Assembly: GCA_041392505.1 (NCBI GenBank)
Contig: JAWKLX010000039.1
Coordinates: 1-64,000, forward strand
DNA from: UBA6168 sp041392505
GTDB lineage: Bacteria > Bacteroidota > Bacteroidia > Chitinophagales > Saprospiraceae
DNA length: 64,000 nt
Direction: 5' to 3'
The notes under the pieces are model-generated. The model was not told where the DNA came from, did not search any database, and worked only from the letters and a program-made list of their open reading frames with translations. Shown here one piece after another: positions 10,710 to 21,669 of this stretch. Within the stretch, counting starts at the first letter, position 1. Each line of letters starts with the position of its first letter. The position numbers and the translations under genes are program-made.

Positions 10710-11642
10710 CGTTTAAAAGCTTCGATTAAGCTAATATCATCAAAGCATAAAAGCATCAAAAAAACACCAAACAAAAAAATATTCATTAACATTAAGCATA
10801 GTATCTGCATGAACAACATAATTATAATGTAATTCTTTAGAGATAAATAGATAAAGTTCCAACGCAGATAAATCCATATTTTTAGGTTTACGTCGCAAAA
10901 CTCAATAAACAAAATTGGCTTATCTTTCAGAATAATCTTTTTTTGCACCTCTTTAAAAAATTATGTCTCAAAACCCTCAATATCTACCTTTTTATTAAAT
11001 GTATTAAATCAAACTCAATATGTAAATCATCTAGCTGGCTAATTTTATATTACCATTTCTATTCATAACTACTCTATTCATCCCCGATTCTAATACAAAC
11101 AACTTCTAAATCACAATAGCTTTCAGAACTTCCCAAAGCTATTTCAAATGTTTTAATGTTATTGAATGAATTCAGCGTAATATTCTCTTTTCAATAAGTT
11201 ATGATTATAAGAATCAGGCTCGAATGCGTAAACTGTACCATCTGAAGACTTTCTTTGCAAGTTTAACGTATAGTACCCTCCCACATTTGCCCCTACATCA
11301 ATAATATTAAAATTTTTACGGATTAATGAGAATAAACGGATAAGTCCCTTCATAAAAAATGCCGTAAAAATCCGCCAAGCATTGTGTTCATTCAAATCCA
11401 AATTAAATATTATCCCTCTTTTTTCACTCTTACTTTTCTTTTCCTTCGTAGCTTCCTTCGTAAGGAAGAAGGTAATGCCTCCTTTTGGTAAAAAATACTG
11501 GATTTATATCAAGCAATTTATTCCAAAAATAAATATCTTCATAAATAAATAAGGGTGTGATATGAATTTCCTGATTTAGTTCTTTTTTAGAAGTTTTTCT
11601 TCTTTTTGAAAAAAGTAGCTTTTGATTTATAAAACAAAGCAT
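10706..11642 (-). pseudogene. FkbM family methyltransferase, frameshifted
   Basis: The SAM-binding core is clear in one frame (11401-11159): NIIDVGANVGGYYTLNLQRK followed by GTVYAFEPD. Upstream a 70-residue frame from ATG 11642 supplies an N-terminus. Downstream a K-V-D-I-E-G-F-E-type segment near 10985 precedes KPILFIEFCD, the conserved FkbM C-terminal motif. The last frame ends LIEAFKR with TGA overlapping the next start (ATGA, 10706-10709). Such enzymes O-methylate sugars and are often found in O-antigen loci, where methylation can cap or decorate the chain. Confidence 0.65.
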
Positions 11643-12378
11643 TTAAAATATTTATTGGCAAATAAAACAATCGAATTGATAAAGGTAGTTCATATTATTT
11701 TTTAAACCTACTGTAAATCCTTTCCAGAGTTTTCCTTCTCTAATTAAATCAACACCTGATTTCCATCTGCCCATAAATGAATTGCTGATGTTTCATGTGT
11801 TATATAACTTAAAAATGGCTTACCTCTATTTTCAAATGAAAGTGGGATAAAAATATGTTGCTGGATATAAATTTACATTATTTATTTTTAATATGGAGTT
11901 GCATGCAGTGAAGCCATACCTTCTAAATATTAAAGTAAATATAGATGGTATTGCAAATCTTACATTTTTAGTATCAAATTGAATAGTAGTGTAGTAATCA
12001 ATTATTTCATTCAGTATGTAGTGGTTTTTAACCGCACCAAAAATTCCACAACTAATAGTGTCTTCTCTCTTTCACAGCCAATAAAAAAGTAACTAAGATA
12101 TTTTTCCAAGCTTTCAATAACATACATATCAGTATCTAAATAAATTCCACCAAAGTTTTTTATAATCCATACTCTGGCAAAAATCAGAAACAAATGGCCA
12201 ATACTTATTTTCGTAAGCTTTTAATGCAAAATCATTTTGTCTAAAATCAAAGTTTTCTTCATCCCATCTTTATTTCAAAATCCGGCATGTGAAACTCCCA
12301 AGTCTTAATGCATTGCTCTGAAATTTTGTCTAAAGGTGCATTACCGAACCAACAATAATGTATGATTTTAGGAATCAT
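11643..12378 (-). pseudogene. GT32-type glycosyltransferase (DXD sugar-binding), frameshifted
   Basis: Starts ATG 12378 with MIPKIIHYCWFGNAPLDKIS, ISEQCIKTWEFHMPDFEI. This is the canonical opening of capsular-polysaccharide and mannosyltransferase-like GT32 proteins. A downstream frame gives ARVWIIKNFGGIYLDTDMYV, the G-G-x-Y-x-D-x-D catalytic motif. The remaining approximately 350 bases to 11643 are too broken to read with confidence. The ATG follows the Wzt TAA with no gap. Substrate unknown. Confidence 0.65.
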
Positions 12379-13612
12379 TTAGTATCCTTTTGAATTAACT
12401 TTTAAATTGATCAAGCCGTCATTAATCGCTTCAAAATTTTCATCCCACTCTTTCTGCAATAGAGAAAAAACAAATGTCCTTTTTCCAAAACCAATCACCC
12501 AAACCGTCTTTTTCAAGACCACCAAGAATATGGAATACAATCCAGGTCTTAGTGTTCTATTTGAATCTCAAAAACTGAAGTGATTTTTCCTTTTTTGTGC
12601 ATTCACCCTGCGAATCATGACTAAAGAATATTCTTACTCCACTACAATAAATGCTGAGGGTTACTCTAAGTAAACTTATTTCCTCAACATTCAATTCTAC
12701 ATTTATAATTATAATTTGAAAAGGAGAAATAAAATATTTTAACACCTGGTGAGTAATGATTTATAGTGACCTGGAAATTTCACCTTGATGAAAGTGTGAC
12801 CAGAAAAATTTAGTAGTAGGTCTCAATTTAGAAGATTGAATAGTTGTATATCGATTCATTACATTTTTAGATATGTCATGCATTCCCTAAATTTGCCATG
12901 ATCTAATAAATACTGATGACTTACACATTGATAGAATAATATCCAAATTATGGCTAACTACTATTACAGCTTTATTATAATTAATACTCTCTCTAATTTT
13001 TTGTTTACATCTACGTTGAAACTCCACATCCCCCACCGCCAACACCTCATCCACCAGTAATATCTCCGTTTTAAGTGCGCCGCCACGGCAAAACCCAGCC
13101 GGACATACATTCGATGAATAGCGCTTCACGGGCATATCCAAAAATTTCTTCTACCCCCGCAAAATCAACGACTTCATCGAAGCGCTTTTTGATTTCTTCC
13201 CCGTCATTCCCAGGATACCCCCCACTGAGAAAGATGTTTTCCGCCCGTCAGTCTGGGTGAATCCGGCGCTTCCAGAGAGAAGCTACCCGCCATTCAGTGT
13301 AACACGTCCTTTATCGGGTTCGGTGATGCGGCTCAGGATTTTCAGCAGCTGTACTTTTCCTGCACCGTTCCGGCCGGGATGACGCCCATGACTTTGCCTT
13401 TGTTTCTACTTCAAAACTGACATCATCCAGAGCCCAGAAGGTTTCGTGTTGGTTGGGTTGAGAAAAAGGATTCCGGCCTTTGGCCATACGCTTGAAAACT
13501 GCGCTGCCTGTTCGGCCATTACATCCCTAAGGGCGGTGTAGCGGGCAGCTTCCCCTCTCCAAATACGGTAGGATTTTGACAGGTTTTCGACTTTGATGGC
13601 GATGTCGCTCAT
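12379..13612 (-). pseudogene. wzt: O-polysaccharide ABC transporter ATPase with Wzt C-terminal domain, frameshifted
   Basis: N-terminus from ATG 13612: MSDIAIKVENLSKSYRIWRG. In shifting frames follow a Walker A region (about 13370-13350), HPD and GG-K-type segments, then KTEILLVDEVLAVGD (Walker B plus D-loop, about 13080-13030), FQRRCKQKIRE and VVSHNLDII with the switch His. The C-terminal half contains FFSHDSQGECTKK and LRFK, typical of the Wzt carbohydrate-binding domain that recognises the finished chain's non-reducing end. It ends NLKVNSKGY at 12379. With Wzm it would export undecaprenyl-linked polysaccharide across the inner membrane. Confidence 0.78.
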
Positions 13613-13674
13613 TTTTCAGGTTGATAAAGGTTGATAGGGTTACGCTATAAAATTATGGATTGTACTAAATTGAA

Positions 13675-14448
13675 TCAGATCAAGTCGGCAAAATATTTTT
13701 CGTTTTTCGGAAGTACCGGATACCTATTAGAAGCATGGTAACCGTCACTGCCAGGGAAATCAATAATTGCCAGGATTGAAGGTTGTTGTTCATCATAAGA
13801 CCAACGAAACCCTTCGATGATGCCTACCATGGGATTCAGAGAATAGGAGCTACCGGACTTTTTTCGGGTACTATTTCCGTGCTATATCCAACGGGGGAAA
13901 GATACAAGCCAATCTGAATGATGAAAGGCAAACATACCGAAAATCTCTGTATTTCACGTTCAATGCCGTCAGGATAGCGCCAAACCCAAACGACAGCAAA
14001 AATATCAGGATGGTCAGAAAAGGCAAAAAACAATCTGATAGACGGGACAAACTGATAAAATAACATGAGCGGAAAGAACAGCAACAAGGCGATCAGGGAA
14101 GTCTCGTATAAGCAAAACCGTGCAAGTGGCGCTCAAGGGGAATAATAATCCCGAAAATAGATCTTGTAATCAGGTTTTGTTATCCAGGAGGCTATTTCCA
14201 CTTTCCGCTGCGGCGTTTGCGAAAAATTGCCAGGGTAACAGGCCTGCTAATACTAAAAGAGGGTATGGGTAATCGCCGGATGCCGGCAATTTGGCGAAGT
14301 AACCAAACACCAACGCCAGAATGGACATGGTAAGCAGGGGGCGCAAAATGCTCCACAAGATCCCAATGGTAGTTTGCTTGTATCGCACCTTAACAAATAC
14401 GCCAACTACATGTAGAACAATTTCTGCATCGGGTAGATGTCTCTCCAA
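13675..14448 (-). pseudogene. wzm: O-polysaccharide ABC transporter permease (Wzm/TagG type), indels and missing segment
   Basis: Begins MERHLPDAEIVLHV, then VKVRYKQTTIGILWSILRPL, FGYFAKLPASGDYPY and AGLLPWQFFANAAAESGNSL, the standard Wzm N-terminal half. Later frames give PLMLFYQFVP, LPFIIQIGLYLSPVGYSTE and NPMVGIIEGF, ending with a YFRKTEKYFADLI-like tail and stop at 13675-13677. The stretch normally linking the first motif to VKVRYKQT (a W-R-E-L-W-x-Y-R-E-L-type helix, roughly 20-25 residues) is absent, so there is a segment deletion as well as single-base shifts. Immediately upstream of Wzt as usual. Confidence 0.72.
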
Positions 14449-14508
14449 TAATTGGCACTGGAAAGCCCTGGTGTAATAACAAGCTGGTGTTTAGGTGTGT
14501 CCATTCAG

Positions 14509-17500
14509 TTATCGAATGATGGCCAATTTGCCAAATCCCTTTATTGAAAAAGCCATCAGCCCCGGTTTCAAATAATTTAAAATCTTGCTGTTTGCTGTCC
14601 CGGGCAAGTACCCGGTAGAGATAAATACCATTGGCCAGCTTTGTCTCCAAACTGATCTATTCCATCCCAGACAAATTCGGTTTGGTGGAGATCGATTTTC
14701 AGTGGTCCGATTTCGTCCTGGTTATCTCCTGGACTATCCGACCGGAAATATCGATATCTGGATCTTAAAATAAGAAGGTGGTTCACCGGTCAGGGTATAA
14801 ACAACCGGGGTTGCGGTTGAAAACGGGTTTGGATAGCCAGCACATTGAGTATGGTTTCCAGTACAACCTGAAACGACACTTTGTAATCATATGTACACCT
14901 GCGTTGTTGCCGGTTGCATCGGAAGCCTGCACAATCAATGCATATTCACCGCTTTCGGCAAATTCGGGTTTCCATTTCAGCAATGCTCTATTGTCGCTGG
15001 CAGAAGTGGCCGGTTGGAAAGAAAATATCCGACCCCTGTAGTGGATATTTTGCAGATTGCCATCAGGTAATAAGAGAAAACAATTCTGTAGGAAAGTGGT
15101 ATCATCCAACAGCAGAAAGGGTTTTCATCTTCAGGGAAATGGCTATTTCAGGTCGTGGAGACACAATATCGCCATCCAGAATATGAACGCCATCAAAAGT
15201 AACTTCAAGCAGGGGGTTTTTCGGTCATTCAATACGTGAAAATCTTTCAGGAGCAGTTGTTAAAGGAATACAGTTCGGGTTGGTTCGTCAGGGTTTAACT
15301 GCACCAGTAGTTGATGGTCGCCAGTCAAACCTTTCGTCAAATACGAAAAGGAAAGTTTGCGTCGCTGTCGGGTAGCAGGTTACTCCTCCTGGTTATTCTG
15401 CTGAATAGCTCCCGGAATTGTCCTGGATTTCATACCGCACCAGCAAGCTGTCCATCGCCAGGCCATTGGTGTTCATCACGTAGCTTTCCAACCGGTAAAA
15501 AGTTGTCGCCTTCCTGAACAGGTGTCCCGTGAAAAAGGAATCCTTTTTACTGGATTGAAGGCAATGTCAGGCAAACCCTGGTAAAGGATATTCCAGTTCT
15601 TGAGTTGAACAGGGGAACGCTCGATGCATCTTTTGGCATAAAATTCAAGCCGAAGGGAAAGCTGTCGACATTGACGGAAGAAAGATCTGTTTCCGGCTGT
15701 AATTGTTTTTCAAACAACTGCCTTTCCGACAATTGGTCAGCAGCAACTCCGTAAATATCAACATAGAAGGTGTCCTTGTCTATAGCTCCTGCATCATCAA
15801 ACTGCCACTTAAAAGATTGCCACTCCGCCACCGGACCAATCAATGGAGTTTTAATGAGACCTTGATGCCAGAATCCTGTAATGGCAATTTCTGCTTCAAT
15901 GACATCCCCCGGACTTATTGCTTTTTTCTCCAGAATGCTACCTTTATTTTTCCGAAAAGCAAAATAATACGGAACCAATTCCTCTTTCAGAGAGCGAATC
16001 TGTTGGGCACCTTGCGCTTCTAATACATTAAAAATATTCAGCCCCCCCAATTGCAAGGAGTCTGCTTCCCACTCATCAATATTAAAGTCGTTGGCTAATG
16101 TCCTTCTTGCCGGATAAACAATGACCCAATGGTTATCAGGAATCACATTATTTATGAAATTAATTAAATTTTCCCGCTCAGCAGTACTCCCAATGGGAAA
16201 CGGATATGCCCCGATTCTGGCTGCATTTGTATTCACACTTCCATATTCTCCTGGATTCCAATTGAACCAGATTTGGCCTAATGTATCAAATACTACTACT
16301 GTCATTGATTCTTGCAATTGCCAGCGAAAAAAATCACTCCACCTTACTCCATTCACAAATCCATTGGGTGTATCTGATGCATCATAAATTTTGTTACGGA
16401 TTCTAAAATCGATGAAGTTTTCAATAAACCGAAACTCCCTGCTTCCCTTCTGCAACGATATATCCTCCATCCTATTCCCCAAAAACTGCCAGTAATGTCT
16501 TTGACTCCATCCCCCGGGGCTTCCAGCAATATAAGTAAACGACCTGTTTTCCCAGACAAAACCTATCTCCGGAGCAATGCTATCCGGGCTAATACGCCAG
16601 TAATATACTTTTTCGTCCTCAAAGGCCAGGTCGGGATTCCACTCCATTAGTCCACCAGCCTGTTCGATGGCCATACTTTTTTTCAATGGGCTATCAAACA
16701 GCATGGTTGTATCTATTTCGACAATATATTTGGCCACAGGGGCTAAAGGATCGGAGGTAGAAGCACGTAGAACTACCTGCGCATCTCCGACAATGGCAAA
16801 ATCGGAAGGATAAACCGGCGTAACACCATTGTCAGTAATAAAAAACCAGCGCCCTTTTTGACCGGAGGCATCTACTAATTCATTGTTCGTTTCAGCAGCA
16901 GGCAGGCTATTCCGTGACTTTATCAGTTGCATCAGCGGTAATATGCTGTTTGCTTCGCCGACTGCCACCTTGCCAACAGATGATAGTTTCACCTCGTACC
17001 TGGTAGCATAAGCCGGCGATTTAACGTAAAGTTCGGCAGCTGTAAAACTTGGCTCCATCCGGAAGTTCGTGCTCAATTTTTATTTGAATAGAAACACTTG
17101 TATTTCTTTTTCCGATGTTAGCGATGGAAAAGCTAACAGCAAAACTATCCTGACGTATATTAATAGTTTTCGGTAAAACGCTACCGGAGGCAGGATCAAT
17201 GACATAGTCGGCCATCAGCAGCAAATATTTTCATAGCAGGATCGCCATGATAAGGAATTGCTGCAACAGTTCCTGTTGGGTAGAACCATTTTGGTCAAAG
17301 TGTTCGATGGTTTTCTGCAGTAACACTCCCATGCTCTTTGATATTGTGCCCCGCCTAAATTTTCATAGAATTTGGACATCAAGAAATATAAGGAAGAAAT
17401 ATAACCCTGTCCGGTAGTGGCAACCATACCCAAAGCTGCTTTATCTCTTGAAAAACAAATCGTTCGCTGATACCCAGACCATTCGTATGTATATTTCCAG

Positions 17501-19487
17501 AATAGCATCCCAGTGAAAAAAGGACCGGATATTTTCCGTAGTTATTATAATTGTCTGGATTGTCAATATTAAAGTCGAATGTCCCAACCGCAGCATGACC
17601 GAAAAAGGTAATAATGGAAACACCATTATTTATGCGTTCGAAGATCTGCTCTGACTTGGAAACCTGTATCGGGTCGGAGCTCGTCTTGTAGAAAGAAGAA
17701 ACTTCTGCCCCAAACAGGTTATCCTCAATGATATTTTCCATGTTGGCCAGATAGTTCTTTATTAATGATTGCTCAGAGGCTAAACCTCCACCACCCAAAT
17801 GAATAATATTTTTTTTCCATTGCTGTCCCTCTATAGTCTGCTCATTGTTTATGTTGGATTCAAAATCCATCATTTTCTTCAGAAAAAGCTTAATTTCGTT
17901 AGGAGTAGATACAGCCAATCGGCCGAGAGGTATCAAAGGCATGGATTTCAGGCCAGCACTAATGAGTAAATTATCCGCCCCTGGATACCCAAACGTCGGC
18001 ACATAAAAACTCCCCGCCGCTGCCAATTGTGCAGAAGTCCTGATACCTGGGTACTCCCTCCCCTTCCCCACCACAAAAAAATACTGCACCTCTTCCCATT
18101 CCTTTTTCACATAATGCGCAAAATTTCTAATTGATAAAGAATGCCGATTTATCCCCCAGCCGAACTGGTCGAAAATTTGTTGGACATCAACAATAATCGT
18201 CTTATACCCTCCACCAATTTGTGAGCTTCGATAATCCGCATATTCTTGCACATAATTATTGCCATTTCCGTCGTCGTATAATTTGGGATTAGAAAGGAAA
18301 ATAAAGTTGGCATCTATCCCCTCATAATTAATAAAATCAATGGGCTCAATTGCATTAACTTTTTTAACCCCTTCTTCGGAATTTATTAAAGATAAAGTCC
18401 GATTATTTTGCGAAGGCAAAAGGTTTATTTTCACCAATCCATTTTCAGGTAAAGCTATTTGTCTTTTATTATTAGTTAAATCATATAAAATAGGAGAATT
18501 CCCTGCATTAAAATTTTCAATTTCCAAGTATTTATTAATTCCCGCACTTTTAATATTAAATAAAAAGGAAGTGCTATTATTAAAATTAAATGTTCTCGGA
18601 TAAGTCAATATGATATTCGATATTCGTTGTCTATCGTTGTTATCAGTCAGTCCTTGAAATTTCAGTTCCATCGTACCATTCAATAAAGAATTGTCAATGT
18701 CAAAGTCTAATTTACGGACAGCATAACCATAATAGTTATCAGTCGTTAAGATTTGTCCATTTAAAGAAATTTGTTGCGAGTGCTGTTTTAAATTGCCAGC
18801 ATAACGAATATGCAATTTTGATCCAGGGCCGCTAATATACGGGAAGGTAGGTACTAAGTTAAAAGATTGAATATTGGCATAATTAGATGAATACCCTTCC
18901 GCCATTGTAAAATTGGAAACGCTTACCCCCTGACCGTTTTTTTCTTTGTCCCAACTACTATGATATTCCGCTACGTGCTCCTCTAAATAATAAGGTTCTT
19001 TTGCTGGCAAATTTGTCAAATCATTTCCTACCTCCTCATATCGCAGTGGTGTTCCAACATTCGTCCAAGTCAAAAAATAAGCAGAGGTATCCGTAAATAG
19101 ACTGTACAACGGATTCATCATTTCTTCATCCGGGTTTTGGAAAAGGTATTGATCCAGTTCTGATCGGTTCTTTTGGCCGTAAAATTCTAAATAGTCAGTC
19201 GGTGAGAAAATATTTGACGTGGACGTATAAATTGGCACTTCTTCCCCATTGTGAAATAATTGGTATTCACTTCCAATAATGGAGGTCACTGGCAACCCGG
19301 CATCAGTAAGTTCTTGATAACCAACACGGTAAATTCCATCTTCCGCAACCATCAGCTTAAAATAGGACTGATCAAATTTGATCCATTCGTTGCCATAGAG
19401 TGTGTCTGTTCCATTAATGATTTGAGCAGTAAGGGAATTAACAAACAACCAAGAAAAGACCAGTGTTAAGAAAATATTTTTCATCAT
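14509..19487 (-). pseudogene. C25 (gingipain-like) cysteine peptidase, T9SS-associated, frameshifted
   Basis: The start is taken at ATG 19487 (MMKNIFLTLVFSWLFVNSLT, a signal peptide); an in-frame ATG at 19538 would precede it by 17 residues. The first about 700 residues are intact. They carry the C25 catalytic pair: His631 in FFGHAAVG and Cys661 in FSLGCYSGN. At 17451-17455 the frame breaks; one extra A there on + restores ERFVFSRDKAALG. A long second open stretch covers 17076-15547, and the last part ends with KLANGIYLYRVLARDS and KGFGKLAIIR (stop 14509-14511), the ending typical of PorU-like Bacteroidota C25 proteins. Total about 1660 residues. Probably exported or involved in T9SS cargo processing; which of the two is not decided by sequence alone. 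Confidence 0.72.
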
Positions 19488-19571
19488 TACAACATGGAGG
19501 TTAAGTTTTGGGAAATACTCGGGTAGTGATTTTTTCACTCAAAAATAGGCAATGTCCTATTTAATTTTGGT

Positions 19572-20837
19572 TCAAAGATAATCTTTGAGCGCATCAACAA
19601 TTGTCATGGTGGCGCCTTTGTTTTGTAGCATATACGAAGAAACTGCTTCTGTTGATCTCAAATAAATTTGCTTATTTTCCAACAAAGCCATTTTATCCAA
19701 AAAAGACCTAGATGAGTTAATGGAAAAATGCCCATCCTTCGCAATCATAGTTATGGCCTCCGCAAATTTCTGGTATTTAGGTCCATATAAAACGGGCAAA
19801 TTAAATGCCATGGGTTCCAGCGTGTTATGGATGTCTTTTCCAAAACCGCCACCAATATAAGCGACATTTCCATATTGGTATAAGGAGGATAAATTCCCAA
19901 TTGTATCAACAATCAATACTCTTTTTTTACTGTCGGCTGTGTGCCTTTCTAATGTTGAAAATAAAAGGCTATCCCCAAGAAACATTTCTTGGAGATATTT
20001 GACCCGGTCAGCACCAACATCATGGGGCGCTATGATCAACTTCCATTTGCGGAATCGTGGAGAACACCACCAGTCATACATTATTTTTTCGTCCTCCGGC
20101 CAACTGCTACCACAAACCAAAATGGGACTTCCTTCACAAAACGCCTCAACTGCTCCAAAATATTTTTTCTCATTGGCAATGGCCAACACCCGATCTATCC
20201 TTGGATCGCCAGCAATAGTCACAGCATCGTATTTTATGCTTTTTAATAATTGAAAAGAATGATTATCCTGCACAAATATATGCTCGAAAAAATGCAACAT
20301 TTTTCGGCACAATGCACCTAATTTTTTGAAAAATAATTGGCGCTTTCTAAAAACAGCAGCAATTAAAAATACAGGTATTTTATTCTTATTTAGAGTATGT
20401 AGATAATTAAACCAAAATTCATATTTCACGAAAACAACAATGGCTGGACGGACAATTTTTATAAAACGGCTGGCATTATTATTTGTATCGGCAGGGAGAT
20501 AAAATACCCAATCTGCATATTGGTAATTTTTTCTTATTTCATAACCAGACGGGGAAAAAAAAGTAAGTAATATTTTTATTTGTGGATTCTCCTTTTTTAA
20601 TAATTCTATTAAAGTACGTCCTTGTTCAAACTCACCTAAAGAGGCACAATGAAACCAAATAATTTTTTCCGGATTATCTTTTTGGAAAGCAAATGTTGTT
20701 TCTAATTTTTGGAAAATTGACCTTCTTCCAGCTACCCATTTTTTCGCTTTTTTATGCTGAAAAAAAGCAGCCAAACGGATGGCTAAAAAATAACTTTTAG
20801 TAAATAAATGGTAGATTAATTTTGAAATGATTATCAT
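19572..20837 (-). CDS. waaA: 3-deoxy-D-manno-octulosonic acid (Kdo) transferase
   Basis: Transfers Kdo from CMP-Kdo to lipid A at the inner membrane. 421 residues, normal length. An N-terminal membrane-anchor helix is followed by FHCASLGEFEQG at residues 63-74 with the catalytic Glu (Glu69). Then come TFFSPSGYE, YLPADT, VFVKYEFWFN and AGDPRIDRV. The CMP-binding part of the C-terminal half is YIGGGFG and NTLEPMAFNLPVLYGP. This order is diagnostic of GT30. Its stop lies 85 bp upstream of the C25 peptidase start, and the preceding outer-membrane protein gene ends 14 bp before its ATG, suggesting cotranscription. Confidence 0.92.
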   Translation of the reverse strand: MIIISKLIYHLFTKSYFLAIRLAAFFQHKKAKKWVAGRRSIFQKLETTFAFQKDNPEKIIWFHCASLGEFEQGRTLIELLKKENPQIKILLTFFSPSGYEIRKNYQYADWVFYLPADTNNNASRFIKIVRPAIVVFVKYEFWFNYLHTLNKNKIPVFLIAAVFRKRQLFFKKLGALCRKMLHFFEHIFVQDNHSFQLLKSIKYDAVTIAGDPRIDRVLAIANEKKYFGAVEAFCEGSPILVCGSSWPEDEKIMYDWWCSPRFRKWKLIIAPHDVGADRVKYLQEMFLGDSLLFSTLERHTADSKKRVLIVDTIGNLSSLYQYGNVAYIGGGFGKDIHNTLEPMAFNLPVLYGPKYQKFAEAITMIAKDGHFSINSSRSFLDKMALLENKQIYLRSTEAVSSYMLQNKGATMTIVDALKDYL

Positions 20838-20850
20838 TAATTAGCAACAA

Positions 20851-21636
20851 TCAATACCTAATATCTTCTGCCGTTTCACCCAAATAAAATGGTAATTGCC
20901 ATGCCACCCGGATACCAATCACTAAATCGAGACGGGATGCGTTTTCAACACTTCTGGTGTCATAATTAAAGGATCGTCGGCTTTTTGTAAAGGCCTCCGT
21001 CACCTCTAACCCGATAATAAAATTTGCCCGTCTCAAACTACCAAGATGTTGATAACCAATGAATTGGGTCAACCCAAAACCGTTACTCAACCGATCATAA
21101 CCTTTCTTGTAATTTTTATCCAATTGTGGAACGGAAACGACTGGGTCATCCTGAATGCGGACTTTATGCTGATAAAAACTTCCGCCTAAAGTCGTCCTGA
21201 TGCCTGATCTTTTCTTTTCGTTCAATCTAAAAATCCGACCAATGTGCCCCTCAAACTGAATGCCTCTCTGACGTAACTCAATCGAAGCAATATCACCAAT
21301 CCCTCCAAAAATCAACCCATCTGTTCTTACAGAAGCAATAACGTCTTCCTTGACATCGGAACCAAAATAAAATACCCCTTGCGCACCCAATAGCCAATCT
21401 TTTTGAGTGATAAAATCCATTCCTAAACCAGCACTTAAATGATTTCCAAAACGGTCAGCCAAATCACCTGCCGACTTGTGTCCACCAAAAATAATATTGG
21501 CGGTTAAAATATTCCCCTCATTATTTTTTTCTTGTTGTTGATAATAACGGGGCAACTGAGCAAAAGCAGAAAAGCCCATCACTAAAAAGAAAATTACTGC
21601 GGAATAAAATTTTATGTAAAAATTAATTTTAGTCAT
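20851..21636 (-). CDS. Outer-membrane beta-barrel protein of unknown function
   Basis: 261 residues with an N-terminal signal peptide (KFYSAVIFFLVMGFSAFAQ). The mature part has repeated glycine-aromatic strands such as NIIFGGHKSAGDLADRF, LLGAQGVFYFGSD, FEGHIGRIFRL, ANFIIGLEVTEAF and LDLVIGIRVAWQLPFYLG, ending in an aromatic-rich strand. This fits a small outer-membrane barrel. I do not recognise a named family. It sits directly upstream of waaA, so a role at the envelope is plausible but unproven. Confidence 0.6.
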   Translation of the reverse strand: MTKINFYIKFYSAVIFFLVMGFSAFAQLPRYYQQQEKNNEGNILTANIIFGGHKSAGDLADRFGNHLSAGLGMDFITQKDWLLGAQGVFYFGSDVKEDVIASVRTDGLIFGGIGDIASIELRQRGIQFEGHIGRIFRLNEKKRSGIRTTLGGSFYQHKVRIQDDPVVSVPQLDKNYKKGYDRLSNGFGLTQFIGYQHLGSLRRANFIIGLEVTEAFTKSRRSFNYDTRSVENASRLDLVIGIRVAWQLPFYLGETAEDIRY

Positions 21637-21669
21637 TTTTTGATTGGTTAGTTTTAGTTTTCAAAAAAA

